Shown: one piece after another, positions 41,889 through 54,801 of the stretch | How the letters are laid out: each line of letters begins with the position of its first letter | Position numbering within the stretch: the stretch's first letter is position 1 | Assembly (NCBI GenBank): GCA_021234155.1 | Contig: JAJEKV010000040.1 | Coordinates: 11,615,072-11,679,071 of the forward strand | Length of the DNA stretch: 64,000 nt | Direction of reading: 5' to 3' | DNA from: Isoetes taiwanensis | Taxonomy: Eukaryota > Streptophyta > Lycopodiopsida > Isoetales > Isoetaceae | The notes under the pieces: generated by a model | Told to the model about the DNA's origin: nothing | The model's database searches: none | The model's input: only the letters and a program-made list of their open reading frames with translations | Translations under genes and position numbers: made by a program

Positions 41889-44800
41889 TTTTTTTTTTTT
41901 TTTTTTTTTTTTTTGAAGGCAAGGTAGGTTTTATATTCATAATTAGAAAAGATATAATAGGACTCCAAAGGAGACCTATTAATTACAAAAAGTAGCTCCT
42001 CCATGATAGGGGAGGTACAACATGACTTTAAAATATCTAGAAGATAGTCATGTGTAGATTGCCAGTTTCTGAGTATATGATTCAGCATAGGGGATTTAGC
42101 TATTTTCTGGAATAGCTAATTGCTAAAATGCTGAAAGGTTTAACTGTTTGCTTCAATGAGATCCTGCAGGGATAAGTCAGATACACTCGAGTTACCAAAT
42201 ATATTGAGCATATAATCCAGCTCATCGATGGTGTATGAGGTGAAGTCCATCATCATGAGAACTCGGACTTCCCTTCTTTGTTGCCAGTGGTGGAATAAAG
42301 CCTCAAACAATGGCTTTAAGCTATTGTGTCTCCAAACAGCATGTTTATCCAGCAATTTCTTAATTGCCCTGGCATGAATAACTTCCTGTTTGAGCAGTAT
42401 CATGTTTTCTGCAACCATAGTCCAAGTCATCTCCTCGATTACCACCAGGTGATCTGAGCCTCTTGGTGGACAAGGGGGGTTCACAGTTTTGGGCGTATAA
42501 CCGATCTGCATGCACGGGAAGGGGGTTTTTTGGACCCATTTTCGTACATACACGGTCGGCAGGGGGTCCTTTTTCTGGTATTTTTTGCACTATCCTAGGT
42601 AATTTTTATTCGAAAGGGGTCAAAATTTGCTTTTAAAGATCCGTATACAGGGGGGTTTTTGCCACCCCATGCACGCAGATGGCATATCCCCCTTATACAT
42701 GAGTGAATCCCCCTTGTTGGTGGGGCTCCTACTTTCTGCATCCTCCTCTGATGATCTGTGTAATACACCATTAACATCTGTTAGAACCAAAACAAAAAAG
42801 TGATATAAACCCTGGAATTTCCCTATCCGATTCCAAGCTTTATCATATTTAGCCCCTTTAAGAGCCTTGTGGGCAGTAGCCGTGTCTTGTATCAGATTTA
42901 GGAGTTTAGCTTTGATCCAATGCAGGTTAAGAGATTTCTTTTCAATGGCAACCAAGTTCCTATGTTTCCAAATAATCCAGCAAGTCAAAATTCTGCAAGT
43001 GTTTATTACCCTGGAGCTGCCATTTATAAATTCAATAAGATTTGCAGGTGCTCCCAAGTTGAGTTATGAGGTCCAAGTCCAAATTTCAGCAATTTTTGGA
43101 CATAAAAAGACATGGTTCGAGTCTTCTGTCATTCCACATCCAAGGGGACAAAGGCTAGAGATATTATTGTCATATTTGGATTTGGAAATGTTTGTTTGAA
43201 GACTTTGATGTAGCAAGAGCCATCTGAAGGTATTGATCTTTGGTGCTCCATAGTTTTGCCAACCTTTAGCACATATAGTAGCTAAAGTACTTTCATAACA
43301 AGGCCATAGGGTACATGCCCTTGATTGTTTGTTTCCCAGAAGTGCAATATATATTTCTTTGACGGAATAAGTCTCCTTATTATTTAGACTCCAGTTGTTA
43401 GAGACAGCTGCCAATTCCTCATAAGTGTTGACTAGTCCAATAACCTTCTTGAAAATCACTTTATCCAGAGCAGATCCCTTTGTTTTCTGTTGTAGTTCCT
43501 CCCAGGTAATCCATTTGCTGTCATCCTCACTTCTCAAGTCCCCAAAATAATGGTAACCTGCCATGAACCATTGCATATACTTCTATGGATGTTGAAAAGC
43601 CAAACATCCAACTTCTTAAGGGGCCAGGGCAGGGTGCCAGAATATTTTTATGTCCCTACATCTACCATCCACCACTGGTGGTCTATAGCAAAGGGATGCC
43701 TGATTCCAAGCTTGCAACATTCTCCTTATAGTGGAGGAAGTGTTAGAACATGGAACTAGTTGAAAGAAGGCAGAATCATGCTTTAGGGTCTTGCTGCCAA
43801 CAAGATGGGATTCTTCCACCCAATATTTTATTAATTTCAATGCTGGTGAGGGGGAAGTTGCATATATGGCTCTGTAAATTATTTTAGCAGCAAGAGCTTG
43901 AGCTTGGAGGAACAGATCCTTACATCCAAGACCTCCTAACTTCCTAGGTTTGATAAGATCAGCCCAAGCCACTTTATGTTTACCCTGCCAGATAAACTTC
44001 ATGATAGCTATTTCTATTTGATTGTAAGAATTCTTATCTGCCACTATAGCTGAGGAGAAATAAACATGTGTACTGGCAATCACAGAGTTAGCAATCTCAA
44101 CCCTTCCAGCTAGAGACAAGGAGGAGGGGTATTGCAAAAGCTTCCTTTTAATTCTTGTAACTATGGGCTCCCACAGACCATGAATAGTGCTATTTAGTGC
44201 TAGAGGTATTCCGAAAATTTTTGTAGCAGCATCCTTCTTGAGTACCTGAATGTCAAGCATATTATTGGGCTGAGTATCCAATAAGATTGCACATTTAGCT
44301 CTATTCAACCAAACCCCAGAAACTTATCCAAATCTGTCCATAGCATCAAGGAAAGATCTGACACTATTGTCTCCATCTTTAAGAAAGACAAAAGTGTCAT
44401 CTGCATATTGCATGATGACAAAGCTGCCTTGATCTTTTGGGAGGGTCATGCAATTAATCTGAGCATGCAGATGGAGGGCTAGCCTTGTGACAATCTCTGC
44501 TACTATAAGGAATAAATAGGGTGCCAGAGGGCAGCCTTGCCTTACCCCCGTCTTATATTGAAAGAGTTTAGTGGGGGTCCCATTTATAAGTAATGCTGAG
44601 GCAGTTGTAGCATTAAAGCTCCAAACTTTGCTGTAGATCTTCTCTGAGAAACCTAGGTGAATCATGGCTTTTTGAAGGAACTGCCAGCTAATTGTATCAT
44701 AGGCACGTTTGAAGTCAAGTTTTAGCAGCATACATCCTTGGTTTGAGAGCTTGTTCCAGTGTAGTCCTTTTGAGGCCCCAAGGTAATTGTCCAAAATGCT

Positions 44801-45401
44801 TCTAGTAGGAAGGAAAGCAGATTGGCAGGGGTTTATCACCTTTTGCAGCTCAGGGCATAATCTATTAGCCAGGATTTTGGCTAAAACCTTGTAGGATGTA
44901 TTGGTTAATGAAATAGGCCTCCAGTCCCCTAAGGATTCTGGATTTTCCACTTTAGAATTAAGGCAATGTACCCTGCATTGATAGCAGGGGCCAATTTATT
45001 TGCTTTCCATGCACCTTGGACAAAGAAGGTTTGATCATCTTTCATGATCTCCCAAAATTCAATTTTGTCCCATGAGGGTAGGGACTTATTACAGATGTAG
45101 TATAATCCAGCAAACAATAGGTTCTGTTATCCCCTTTTCTTTTATTGCTCCAAGAGTAGACATTAGAGGAGGAAGGTGGGATGTAGCAGAAGTGTACCAT
45201 AAGTTGGTCCCAAACAACTTTTTCCTTTTTATTCATATTAATTCTTTTACCCAACTTCTGATCCCAGCTGGGAGTATTATTAAAATCCACTGCTAGTAAT
45301 AAGTTTGGAATATGCTTATTTCTAGATATCCACTCATTCATTTGATTAGGACAAGTACATTTCAATTTGGTCCAATATGTGGTCCATAGCCGCATCACCA
45401 C
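41889..45401 (-). pseudogene. L1-like LINE, 5'-truncated, frameshifted
   Basis: Read on the minus strand: an endonuclease remnant (45042-45401; LLLAVDFN for the usual GDFN); reverse transcriptase (44324-44950) with LDFKRAYDT (motif A), GVRQGCPLAPYLF (motif B) and YADD (motif C); thumb and linker (43616-44308; WQGKHKVAWADLIKPRKLGG); a zinc-binding-type region (43064-43576; APKINTFRWLLLHQSLQT); the C-terminus (42140-43057; WKHRN..A..., LKPLFEALF, YTIDELDYML). The 3' end is a 26-base T tract (poly(A) on minus). ORF2 is broken by several shifts, though the catalytic YADD remains. It is related to the four LINE 3' ends in the arms. Confidence 0.88.
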
Positions 45402-45525
45402 CCCGCTGTCACGGGTTCAAACCTAGACAACATTGATCTAGTAATGGAGACCTTAAAAATCCATTCCCTCGGAGTCACGGGTTCAAGTACGACCAACCAG
45501 TCCTGTGGTAGAGACCTTAAACTTG
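45345..45525. repeat. Dispersed repeat at LINE 5' edge
   Basis: Same repeat as 6742-7005, overlapping the LINE endonuclease remnant on one side. It contains 'cacgggttcaa' twice; the first (GGTTCAAACC) fits a tRNA B box. Confidence 0.5.
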
Positions 45526-45672
45526 TCATATTTACTCGATAATCACATGCAAAGCAGCTCCTAGCATATCGCGCCTAGGTAGTGGATTGTCTTCCATGTG
45601 TATATGTAGAATAATATGACATAAAATGTACTCATGATGTGATAATGAATAGAATGACATCCTTCAATTAAA

Positions 45673-45880
45673 GAAAAAAAAAATTGTGGCCCATAGTGGT
45701 TGGAACGTTTTCGCATGTAATGGGGAACGGAATGGAGGAAGCTTCCATTCTTGCTGTGCCTATGACCTGTAGAATCGGGAAGCGCCCTGGGGGAAGCCAT
45801 TCTTGCTGCCCCTATGACCGAATTCTGCAGGTCATGGGGGCAATAGAATGGCTGGCCCCATGCCGTTCTTCAATGTCAAG
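45673..45880 (+). repeat. Segment S, third copy, next to inner boundary
   Basis: An A tract, then 'attgtggcccatagtggttgg' (two pieces) and two 'ccattcttgctg' motifs, as in 52180-52335. The order A tract-S is the same as at 52165-52335, but here palindrome arm sequence follows instead of the peptide-gene flank. It marks a join made during the rearrangement. Confidence 0.7.
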
Positions 45881-45881
45881 C

Positions 45882-45974
45882 ACTATGTTTGAAGGCACTG
45901 TGCACTATAATGCCAACTATGTTTGAAGGCACTGTGCACTATGTTTGAGCCAACTATGTTTGAAGGCACTGTGC
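45882..45974. repeat. Triplicated 22-bp sequence at inner palindrome boundary
   Basis: ACTATGTTTGAAGGCACTGT followed by GC occurs at 45882-45903, 45916-45937 and 45953-45974. The third copy is the arm itself (it encodes TMFEGTV of the ABCC relic); the first two are extra. The linkers differ (actataatgcca; actatgtttgagcca). Confidence 0.85.
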
Positions 45975-46565
45975 GTTACAATCTTGATCCACTTGCAGAA
46001 CATTCTGATGAGGAAGTGTGGAGGGTATGCTTTGGCATAAAAAAAATTGTTGTCTTTTTCAGCTTCACAGACCAGTGGACCAAATAAAGATCAACATAAT
46101 CCAGCTTCAGTTTCCTGGTTGAGAAAAGCCAAAGAGAAAAAGAACAATCAAACAAAGAGGTCAGTCTTTTGCTCAATTACAAAGAATTAATTACCCTAAA
46201 CTGCTTTTCAGTGCAGCAAGAACTTCATCATGGTCTGTAGACCAGAGTTTTGTAGTAACAAAGACTCTTCGCGTTTTACTAGCCCACTTATGAATGCTTC
46301 TGCAAGCGCTTCTCCAAGGCAAGCTTCTGTACCATAAAGGCTGGCAGTATCAAAATGCCTATAACCAATCTGCCAGCTTATAAGCAGATGCTTGTCAAAT
46401 AAAGAGCTAAAATGAATGGAAATGAGACAGCAAACTATGACCGACCTTGATTGCATATAAAATTGAGCTCTTGAGCTCAGGCGTGTTTGACCCTATGCCA
46501 AAGACTATGGATGGAATTAAACTGCCAGTATTTAGACGAAATGCTTTCATATCCTCTCTATAATC
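45951..46565 (-). pseudogene. AKR exons and ABCC stub, right copy
   Basis: 45951-46040 (plus sense) reads [20 protein letters not shown], the ABCC stub. AKR exon 3 (46050-46115), exon 2 (46190-46370) and exon 1 (46446-46565) lie on the minus strand, mirroring 31084-31700. The same frameshift in exon 2 is present, so the damage is older than the inverted duplication. Confidence 0.8.
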
Positions 46566-47689
46566 CCATGGTCATCATCAGAGAATTGCTCTGCCGTGTA
46601 AAATGACAATTCCCTAAATGTTGTCCCCTTAAATAAAAGTGGGTCAAGTATGTGTCCTTGTGTGTAGAAGCTACCAACTATGCCACGCCTCCTGCCAGAT
46701 AATCTTGAGTCCCCCAACCTGGGCAAAGCTTCAAGGAGTGGGGATGAATAACCTGGTTCAGAAGCTATCAAATGCCTGCATAAACATCTCCGGTGCTTAA
46801 ATTTGAATGCAAAGCGGGTTCGCAGCTTTTTCCATTCAAGTCTCAACATTCAAGCTCTTCCAATGTGATCTAGGGCTGATGTATTCGATAGTTTCCTCCT
46901 TGTTCTTCTTGTTGACAGACTTCCTCAAAATCCTCCTATGACTAGAAACCGAAAAGAACATCAACATTTTAACAAGTGGTGGGCCTCTCAATGAATTGAT
47001 ATTGGGTTCCCTTAAATAAGATGCCCCTGCACCTAAACACTTACGCTCCTTTCGGTTTGACTATCCATATGATCATAGGGATCAAAATGAAATATACCTC
47101 ATGTCCGCTCCAAATAAATCAGCTCCCCGAACCGGGCCAATATTCAAAATTACCATTATACAATGTTACAATTGGAAGCGTAAAACCGCCTAATAACGGG
47201 AGAATATAAGTACAGGGGATAGCTTCAAATTGGTGGCTCATTGCGCACAACCACCCCTTGAAAAATTATTACTTCAGGCCATATCTCACGCCCGCATTCG
47301 GAGCAAACATCCTGCCCCTTAAAAAACAAAAATTTAGCGACTTCTTAGAGCCCTCCACGCTACCACAAAGAGGAGAATATTCTAGTGGAGCCATGTAATG
47401 CGTAAAAAATCTAACCCGACTCATAACATTTTTCCAATGCCGACAACCCGGACCTCGTGACCGGCATGGATATGGCAAGCTCTTTGCGGTTAGGCGGTTT
47501 GCATAGCGGCCCAACGGGTTGGATAGCCCAACAAAGTTAGACGGTTTGCATAGCGGCCGATCGGGAGTTTGGAGCAGTTTTCAGCATATTCCATGTATAT
47601 ACTAGCATATACCCAGAACATGCCAAAAACCCACATAAACAAGGGATTGCCCCCCTAGGGGCAACCAAAAAAAAAATAAAAAAAAAATT
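46446..47689 (+). repeat. Segment E, right copy paired with 29938-31207
   Basis: Ends in an A tract before TTGCGGCCC and the copia end. Compared with its partner, many CAG/CTG triplets are changed to CG-containing strings (for example near 47110, 47180, 47230, 47290). Confidence 0.75.
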
Positions 47690-50282
47690 GCGGCCCTGTT
47701 TTCCTTTGCTGGTTCACGTTCCTGTTCTTCTCCTGCAACACTTCCATCCTCATTATTATCTTTTTGATTGTTTTCCTTTGCTGATTCATGTTCCTGTTCT
47801 TCCCCTGCAACCTTTCCATCCTCATTATTATCTTCTTCATCACTGTGATCAGAATCTTCAGCATCTATCTCATTTTGAGTTATTGTTTTTTCCTTTGTAC
47901 TGTTGGGACTCATCATATTGTCAGAATTGTGTTTTCCTTCTCCTTTTGAATTCTCCTTTTCTATCAGTGGTCTGTATAAAACATTCTCTTGAAATATTAC
48001 ATCTCTGCTTACCAACACTTTCCTTTTAAGTGGATCATACATTCTATAACCTTTGGAATGCATGTCATAGCCAACCAAATAGGTTATCCTTGACCTGTCA
48101 TCCAATTTCAGTCTTAATTCCTGGGGAATGTGTGTGTATCCCAAACACCCAAACACCTTAAACATTTCATAATGAGGAGTTTTTCCTGACCAAATGACTT
48201 CTGGTATTTTACCTTATATGCTTTTTGATGGCAGACTATTTTGTATGAGTACAGCAGTCTTGACTGCCTCCTCCCACAAGAAATTGGGCAGACCTGCATG
48301 CTTTAACATAGATCTTGTAGCATTCAGAATTGTTTTGTTCTTCCTCTCAGCCACACCATTCTGCTGAGGTGTATAGCTGCAAGTAAATTGTCTCTTTATA
48401 CCCCTCTCTTGACAATATCTAACAAATTTTCCTGACAAGTATTCTCCTCCTCGATCAGATCTTACACATTTGATTCTTTTTCCAGTTTCACACTCTACTT
48501 CTGCTGCAAAATTTTTGAAGGCTTCAAAAGCTTGGTCTTTTGTTCTCGTGACGATGAGAGTCTTATTTTTCTGCTGTAATCATCAACAAATGTTATGAAA
48601 TATCTTTTTCCTGTTATTCCTGTCACATTCAATGGACCACAAAGGTCAGTGTGAATTAAACCAAGAATTTCATTTGCTTTTCCTTTTGCCTTTGAAAAAG
48701 GCAATCTGGAGTGCTTACCCAACATGCAACCCCTGCAAACATGATTTTCTATTGCTTTATCAGATGACACCAATAATCCCTGCTTTATCATAAGTTCAAT
48801 ATTCTTCATATTTGTGTGCCCAAGTCTTTCATGCCACATTGCAATATTTGGAGTTAGAGTCAAATTAATACTTTCAACTGATCGAGCATTTATACCAAAC
48901 AAGTTGCCAACTCTTCTTCCAAGGAATTTTAATTCATTTCCATCAAATATTTTACAATGAGTCCTTTCAAAAATGACTTTCAATCCCATATCAACTAATT
49001 GAGAAATAGAAATCAAATTTCTCACTAAGCTAGGAACACATAAAACATTTTGTAAGTTCACAATTCTCCCATTCAGATCAAATAGCTCGAGTATGCCAAC
49101 ATCCTCAATTCTTTGGAGGTCACCATTTCCAACTTGTATATGACCACCTTGACTTCCTCTTTTTTCTTTTAGGATTTTTGAACTACATGCAATGGATTTT
49201 TCTGCTCCACTATCTAGAATCATAAAATCATCATCATCATCAATTTCAGCATTAGTAACAGTAAAACTTTATGTTTTCTTACCGTATCCTCTTCATCTTC
49301 CGTAATTTCTTCAAGCATAACTTCTTACGCTATGTTTGTTTTCATGATATGAACTGTTCCTGAATCTTCCTCTACCTCTTCCCCTTGTGGCAGAATATCC
49401 TCTCGTTCCCCTTTCTTTCCCCTTTGAGAAGTTCTTAGGTGATGAGCAATTGGATGCATAATGTCCTCTCCCTCCACAATTGTAGCAATTTATTTCCTTA
49501 GTCATTATAGGGCAGTCTATTTTCAAGTGACCATATTGATTACAGTTAAAACATGGGCCAAGCTTACCTCTTTTCTTCTATTCTTTACCTTTTCCTTTTG
49601 CAAATAGGACTTGTGTGGCATCTTCTTCTTCCATTACTTTGTTCTGCTCTATTTCTGTCTTCAACATTCTTTCTGCCTCAATCCTTGTTCTTGCAAGGGT
49701 TCTGATAAACATGGCTATGTTTCCAAGACTGGTAACAGACCTTGAAATGGCCAACACCTGGCTGCTTTGTTGAGAATAACACACTCCTCGCTCCCTCTAA
49801 GTCAAGAATGATATTGTCAAAGGTTTGAAAAAACTCATTGACATTGTCTTTATCATGAAACCTTAGCCTTCTCATTTCATTTTCAAGCACATCGATTTGT
49901 GAGGAGGTTTTCTCCTCATAATTAAGGAGCATATAACTCCACATCTCGCTAGGATGCAATCCTCTTATTTTTAACACAATACTTGAGTTTACCTTACTCA
50001 TTATAATGCCTTGAGCCTCTCTTAGTTTTGCCACATCTACTGTGCCTCCTCTTTTTGTTGCTTTGGTGCCAGCTTCTGCCTCAGCTCCATTTACTGAGCT
50101 CGAGCTTCCTTCAGCAGCAACCTCAGAGAATCGGCTCTTAGGTTCAACAATATCCCATAGCCCTTCTACTTGCAATACATGCTTGATCTTTTCTTTCCAA
50201 ACTTGGAATCCTGAATCCCCCTTGAAAACATCAATGGCACTCAACAGGCCTGCACCAAATCTGCTTGCAATTTGTCTCAACC
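47690..50282 (-). pseudogene. Copia gag-pol, right copy, broken frame
   Basis: Mirror of 27355-29937, truncated at the same base against segment E. The frame is broken near 48215, 48545, 49270-49330, 49580 and 49775-49810. At 48545, 49320-49345 and 49775-49800 the change lies on a CAG or CTG of the left copy. Zinc knuckles, DSGA, the pre-integrase WHERLGH and integrase blocks are all recognisable. The shared truncation shows the element was already cut before the arms were duplicated. Confidence 0.88.
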
Positions 50283-50298
50283 TTGCTCTGATACCACT

Positions 50299-50916
50299 GT
50301 TAGAAATAAGCAGTGAATAGAACTAATATCATGTAACAATGTTAGATTTTCTTAGATTGATAATCATCTATGTGTAAGAAACACCTCAATCTAATAGCAC
50401 AAGATGATTTTATATTCAACTCAACAAAAAACCAATTGTATAACACTAGCCAAGTTACTTCTTCAACTTATCATTAACATTGGCAGTTATGACCATTGGA
50501 AATAATCTTAGCATTACTGTTCATATGAGATCGATGAGGATACTGTAGCTTCAAACTTCAAATAGGTCATTCAATTTCAAATCGATTCATACCTGCTTCA
50601 CGATTGCTCCTGCTAATTTCCAATGAACCAAACCTCTGTATTACATCTTTATTTATCTTTGCAGTCCGACGGTCAAGCCAGACCGCCGATTGGCTCTTCA
50701 TGTCTTCGTCATATTGAATCGATTCATTTGAACCGAAATTGGCTCCAAGGATCTCTGCGAGCTCATCCGAATATTCCTTGACTTATTGGCAGGTGCTTTA
50801 GGTACTCAATCTTCATCATCGGATCTTATGTGCTTTAGGTGCTATCTCAACTTTCTCACCTGTCACAGAATTTCCTTGAATATTTTTCCATCTCAATTAT
50901 GGCATGAATTCTAACA
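50299..50916 (-). mobile_element. Copia 5' LTR, right
   Basis: Mirror of 26717-27337, 618 bp, with the same TG...CA ends. The primer-binding site lies at about 50286-50297 on the minus strand. Next to it is ATGACCGACC, the reverse complement of the AKR-intron insertion site. Confidence 0.88.
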
Positions 50917-52172
50917 ATGACCGACCTTGATTGCATATAAAATTGAGCTCTTGAGCTCAGGCGTGTTTGACCCTATGCCAAAGGCTATGGATGGAATTAA
51001 ACTGCCTGTATTTAGACGAAATGCTTTCATATCCTCCATCTTGGCTTCTATAATCCCATGGTCATCATCAGAGAATTGCTCTGCCGTGTAAAATGACAAT
51101 TCCCTAAATGTTGTCCCTTTAAATAAAAGTGGGTCAAGTATGTGTCCTTGTGTGTAGAAGCTACCAACTATGCCACGCCTCCTGCCAGATAATCTTGAGT
51201 CCCCCAACCTGGGCAAAGCTTCAAGGAGTGGGGACTGAATAACTGGTCTGTAGCTATCAAATGCCTGCATAAACATCTCCGGTGCTTAAATTTGAATGCA
51301 GCGGCTTCTGCAGCTTTTCCATTCGAAGTCTCAACATTCTGAAGCTCTTCCAATGTGATCTAGGGCTGATGTATTCTGATAGTTTCCTCCTTGTTCGGCT
51401 TCTTGTTGACAGACTTCCTCAAAATCCTCCTATGACTAGGAAACCGAAAGAACATCAACATTTTAACAAGTGGTGGGCCTCTCAATGAATTGATATTGGG
51501 TTCCCTTAAATAAGATGCCCTGCACCTAAACACTTCTGCTCCTTTCAGTTTGACTATCCATATGATCATAGGGATCAAAACAAAATATACCTCATGTCTG
51601 CTCCAAATAAATCAGCTCCCTGAACTGGGCCAATATTCAAAATTACCATTATACAATGTTACAATTGGAAGCAGAAACCGGCCTAATAACGGGAGAATAT
51701 AAGTACACGATAGCTTGAAATTGGTGGCTCATTGCAGACAACCACCCCTTCGAAAAATTATTACTTCAGGCCATATCTCACGTCCAGAATTCTGGAGCAA
51801 ACATCCTGCCCCTTAAAAACAAAAAATTTAGCGACTTCTTAGGGCCCTCCTGCTACCACAAAGAGGAGAATATTCTAGTGGAGCCATATGCGTGCAAAAA
51901 TCTAACCCGACTCATAACATTTTTCCAATGCCGACAATAGGGACTGCAGACTGCATGGATATGGCAAGCTCTTGCCGGTTAGACAGTTTGCATAGCGGCC
52001 GCCCAACAGGTTGGATAGCGCCCAACAGGTTAGACGGTTTGCATAGCGGCCGATTGGGAGTTTGGAGCAGGTTTCCGCATATTCCATGTATATACTAGCA
52101 TATACCCAGAACATGCCAAAAACCCACATAAACAAGGGATTGCCCCCCTAGGGGCAACCCAAAAAAAAAAAA
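50917..52172 (+). repeat. Segment E, right copy paired with 25473-26716
   Basis: Keeps CAG/CTG where its left partner has CG strings (for example 51535, 51600, 51675, 51785). It includes AKR exon 1 (minus, to about 51040) and ends in an A tract (52161-52175). Confidence 0.75.
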
Positions 52173-52179
52173 AAATTTG

Positions 52180-52335
52180 CGGCCCATAGTGGTTGGAACG
52201 TTTTGGCACGTAATGGGGAATGGAATGGAGGAAGCCTCCATTCTTGCTGCCCCTATGACCTGTAGGATTGGGGAGCGCCCTTGGGGAAGCCATTCTTGCT
52301 GCCCCCATGACCGAATAAATCGATTCTATGTGGTT
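52180..52335. repeat. Segment S, right-arm copy
   Basis: Mirror of 25311-25472; see there. Confidence 0.75.
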
Positions 52336-52979
52336 TTGCAAGGCCGTTTGTCATTTTTGATCAGAATGGCTCAAGAATTTTTAAGAATTGATGTTATGAT
52401 CTTGAATCTTTGCATTGATGTCTTAGATATAGGATACAATTGTCACAAAACAGAGTATGGCTAGGCCTTACACAGAGGAACATGGCGTTGTTCCAAATAC
52501 TTTGATGATTGCGAAATTAATGTCTTCTCATGCAGTTGATTCGGTTCCTTTTGCTCAGTGGCAATAATGTCTTCAGAATTTATTGTTGATGTTGTTTAGC
52601 TGCTCAATTTTTATAGGAGCGTTAAGTTAATTAACAAACAGTATGATTAGCAACTGTCCAATCCAGGTTCCAATACACAAAAGATACAGGTTGACAACCA
52701 GGAAACTATATATAAGACCAATGTTGAGAATGGAGAAGATAATTCGAATATAATGAAGTACTACTTACATTGTAAATATAACAAGCATGAAATGAAAAAA
52801 GGATGAACGTTCGTGGCACCCAAAAACAAAAGAAGGAAACAATACAATGAAGAGAATTATGATATATGATAGCCCAAGGCGGGCAAGGATACAACAAACG
52901 AGATTATAAGTATGCAAATAATGTCATTATTGATGAGAAAGTGGAGAGAGGCGAAGGCTGGGATTAAAAAAAGAATGAT

Positions 52980-53207
52980 CTAGTGATGACGAGGAGGAGT
53001 AAAATGATCATACACACCACCCAAAGCCGGACCCGCAACACCTTCAAAAACAGGTCCGGCTTTGGGTTTGGGGAAAACCGTAATTCGGAACCGAAACTTC
53101 TCTTCCCCTTTTGCGTGTTGGTTGTAGATCGCAATTCTACGCCTTTGCACTAAGCAAATGACCATTGCCAATAGAACAACAAACACCGCCGCTACGGCCT
53201 TCACCAT
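52980..53207 (-). pseudogene. Secreted peptide, right copy, altered
   Basis: Mirror of 24448-24672. The start (MVKAVAAVFVVLLAM) and end (KPKAGPVFEGVAGPALGGVY, then DHFTPPRHH) are identical, but residues 16-45 differ through substitutions and compensating small indels (RRRIAIYNQHAKGEEKFRF). Most of the differing sites are CAG or CTG in the left copy. If those are consensus errors, the two copies encode the same peptide. Confidence 0.6.
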
Positions 53208-53657
53208 AATTTTACGCTTTCGATGCTTCTGTTCGCTTTAGTCTTATTTGTAGCCTCTCCATTAATTACCTCCAACTGTACTCCCTTAATTGGTTGGTAT
53301 AACTAACCAGGCTGTGAATCGTGCGCATAGGCTGGTTCTTTTTACCATGCATCAATCAATTGCGCGTCTTTTGGCTCTACGAAAAGCAGATCTTGTTATT
53401 AGATAGTAATTCCAACCCACGACTGAATTTCCCCGGTTGTTCAAACTGTCATTTAGGCTTTTCCGGCTCCACGTCTTTATGTCCCCAGGTCGGCACAAAA
53501 TTTTATGCTGATAAAATTTACTCTCATACTGCTTATGTAGGAGTGATGGTTAAAAATCCGTTTGCTAAACATTCACATTATCAGAACCGAACCGATAGAG
53601 AAACTGTCTTTTAAGCTTGTCCAACTTTAGACGACCCCACGTCTTTATGGTAGAGGT
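53208..53657. other. Peptide upstream flank, mirrored at 23996-24447
   Basis: Shared by both arms. It includes 'tctttatgtccccaggtcgg' and a 97-codon frame in both arms (24040-24333 minus; 53321-53614 plus) without a recognised domain. Confidence 0.45.
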
Positions 53658-53755
53658 AATGTTCGCCCGCAGGCCCTTACGCGGGGTAAGGACCTGGCGA
53701 GCCCGGCAGGGCGAGCCTGGTCCGCACCCCGCGTAAGGGCCTGCGGGCGAACATT
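53658..53755. repeat. Perfect GC-rich hairpin, 30-bp arms
   Basis: AATGTTCGCCCGCAGGCCCT... at 53658-53687 is matched base for base by its reverse complement at 53726-53755, with a 38-base GC-rich centre that pairs partly. Degenerate forms lie at 23906-23995 and, truncated, at 20060-20150. The outermost AATGTT/AACATT belongs to the inverted ends. Such compact foldbacks can be MITE remnants or replication-blocking structures. Confidence 0.88.
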
Positions 53756-54690
53756 TTCTCACATAAAGTTAAGGGGGGAGGATATTTCTTGCCACGTGGC
53801 GCCATCGTAGCCACAAAAATTTGATTACTCCGTTATCAGCCAGCACGTCTTTATGTCTCCCACGTCGACAACTTTATTCTTCTCCATCAATTGGGTTTCG
53901 CTTTATTGCACCAAACAAATCCACCTTCAATGAGATCGATGTCCAAATTCAACACATCCACCACAAATTTGCAATGTCAGGGATAGCTGTATTCTTGTCC
54001 AAGTATAGCAACTAGTCATCTCGTATCTAAATAAGTAAAGGATGTTCCAATTCCACACACTTGCTGTAAATAATATTGCTAGGCTCAATAACATTCAAAA
54101 TCACATGAAATTCTTGTCCATACACTCGGTGATTTCTTTATTGCACCAACAATTGCATCAAGCATTGCCATCGTCACATGTTGCAAACAAATCAGCCTTC
54201 AAGTATTGTTGACAAATTGTCAATAGACATTTGGAAATGATGTTCTAAGGACACAAGGTTGCTATAATAACATTGCTAAGTGTATGTCATAACATTATAC
54301 AAAATGATACAAAAGAATCCAAACAGGAAAAAAAAATAGCCAGACAAAAGGACACATGCATATACAATCTTCTACTTGAATTTCTCCTCTCTTTTTACCT
54401 TTCATTCTTGTAGATGCAAGTGAAGAATGAGTGAAAATGGCAAGGCCATGCATCTATAGAAATTTTTTTACCTTCAAGGCAACATCTTGGATCATAGTCA
54501 AGAGCACACAATGCTCATCAGTTTATAGCAAGCATGTAATAATGTCTTTGAGTCTTAAGCACATAGTAATGGAAATTATGGCAACACATTCTAATCGTAT
54601 ATCCTATACTTGAAAAGTGTCAATTCAATTAAGGATGAGGGAGAATAGACAACCGGTAAACACGTAGGCATGCAAATTAAAAAACTAGTA
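53756..54690. repeat. Spacer of duplicated unit, right copy 2
   Basis: Mirror of 22980-23905. No gene was recognised. Confidence 0.65.
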
Positions 54691-54801
54691 GTAGGGTAGA
54701 CTTGGGGGGTAGAGAAGAGTGGTTGCAGAGGGGGATTGAAGATGATAAAATTAGAAAACTAGAACGGACCTATATATTATTTGTGTCGCAGTCGCTTATA
54801 A

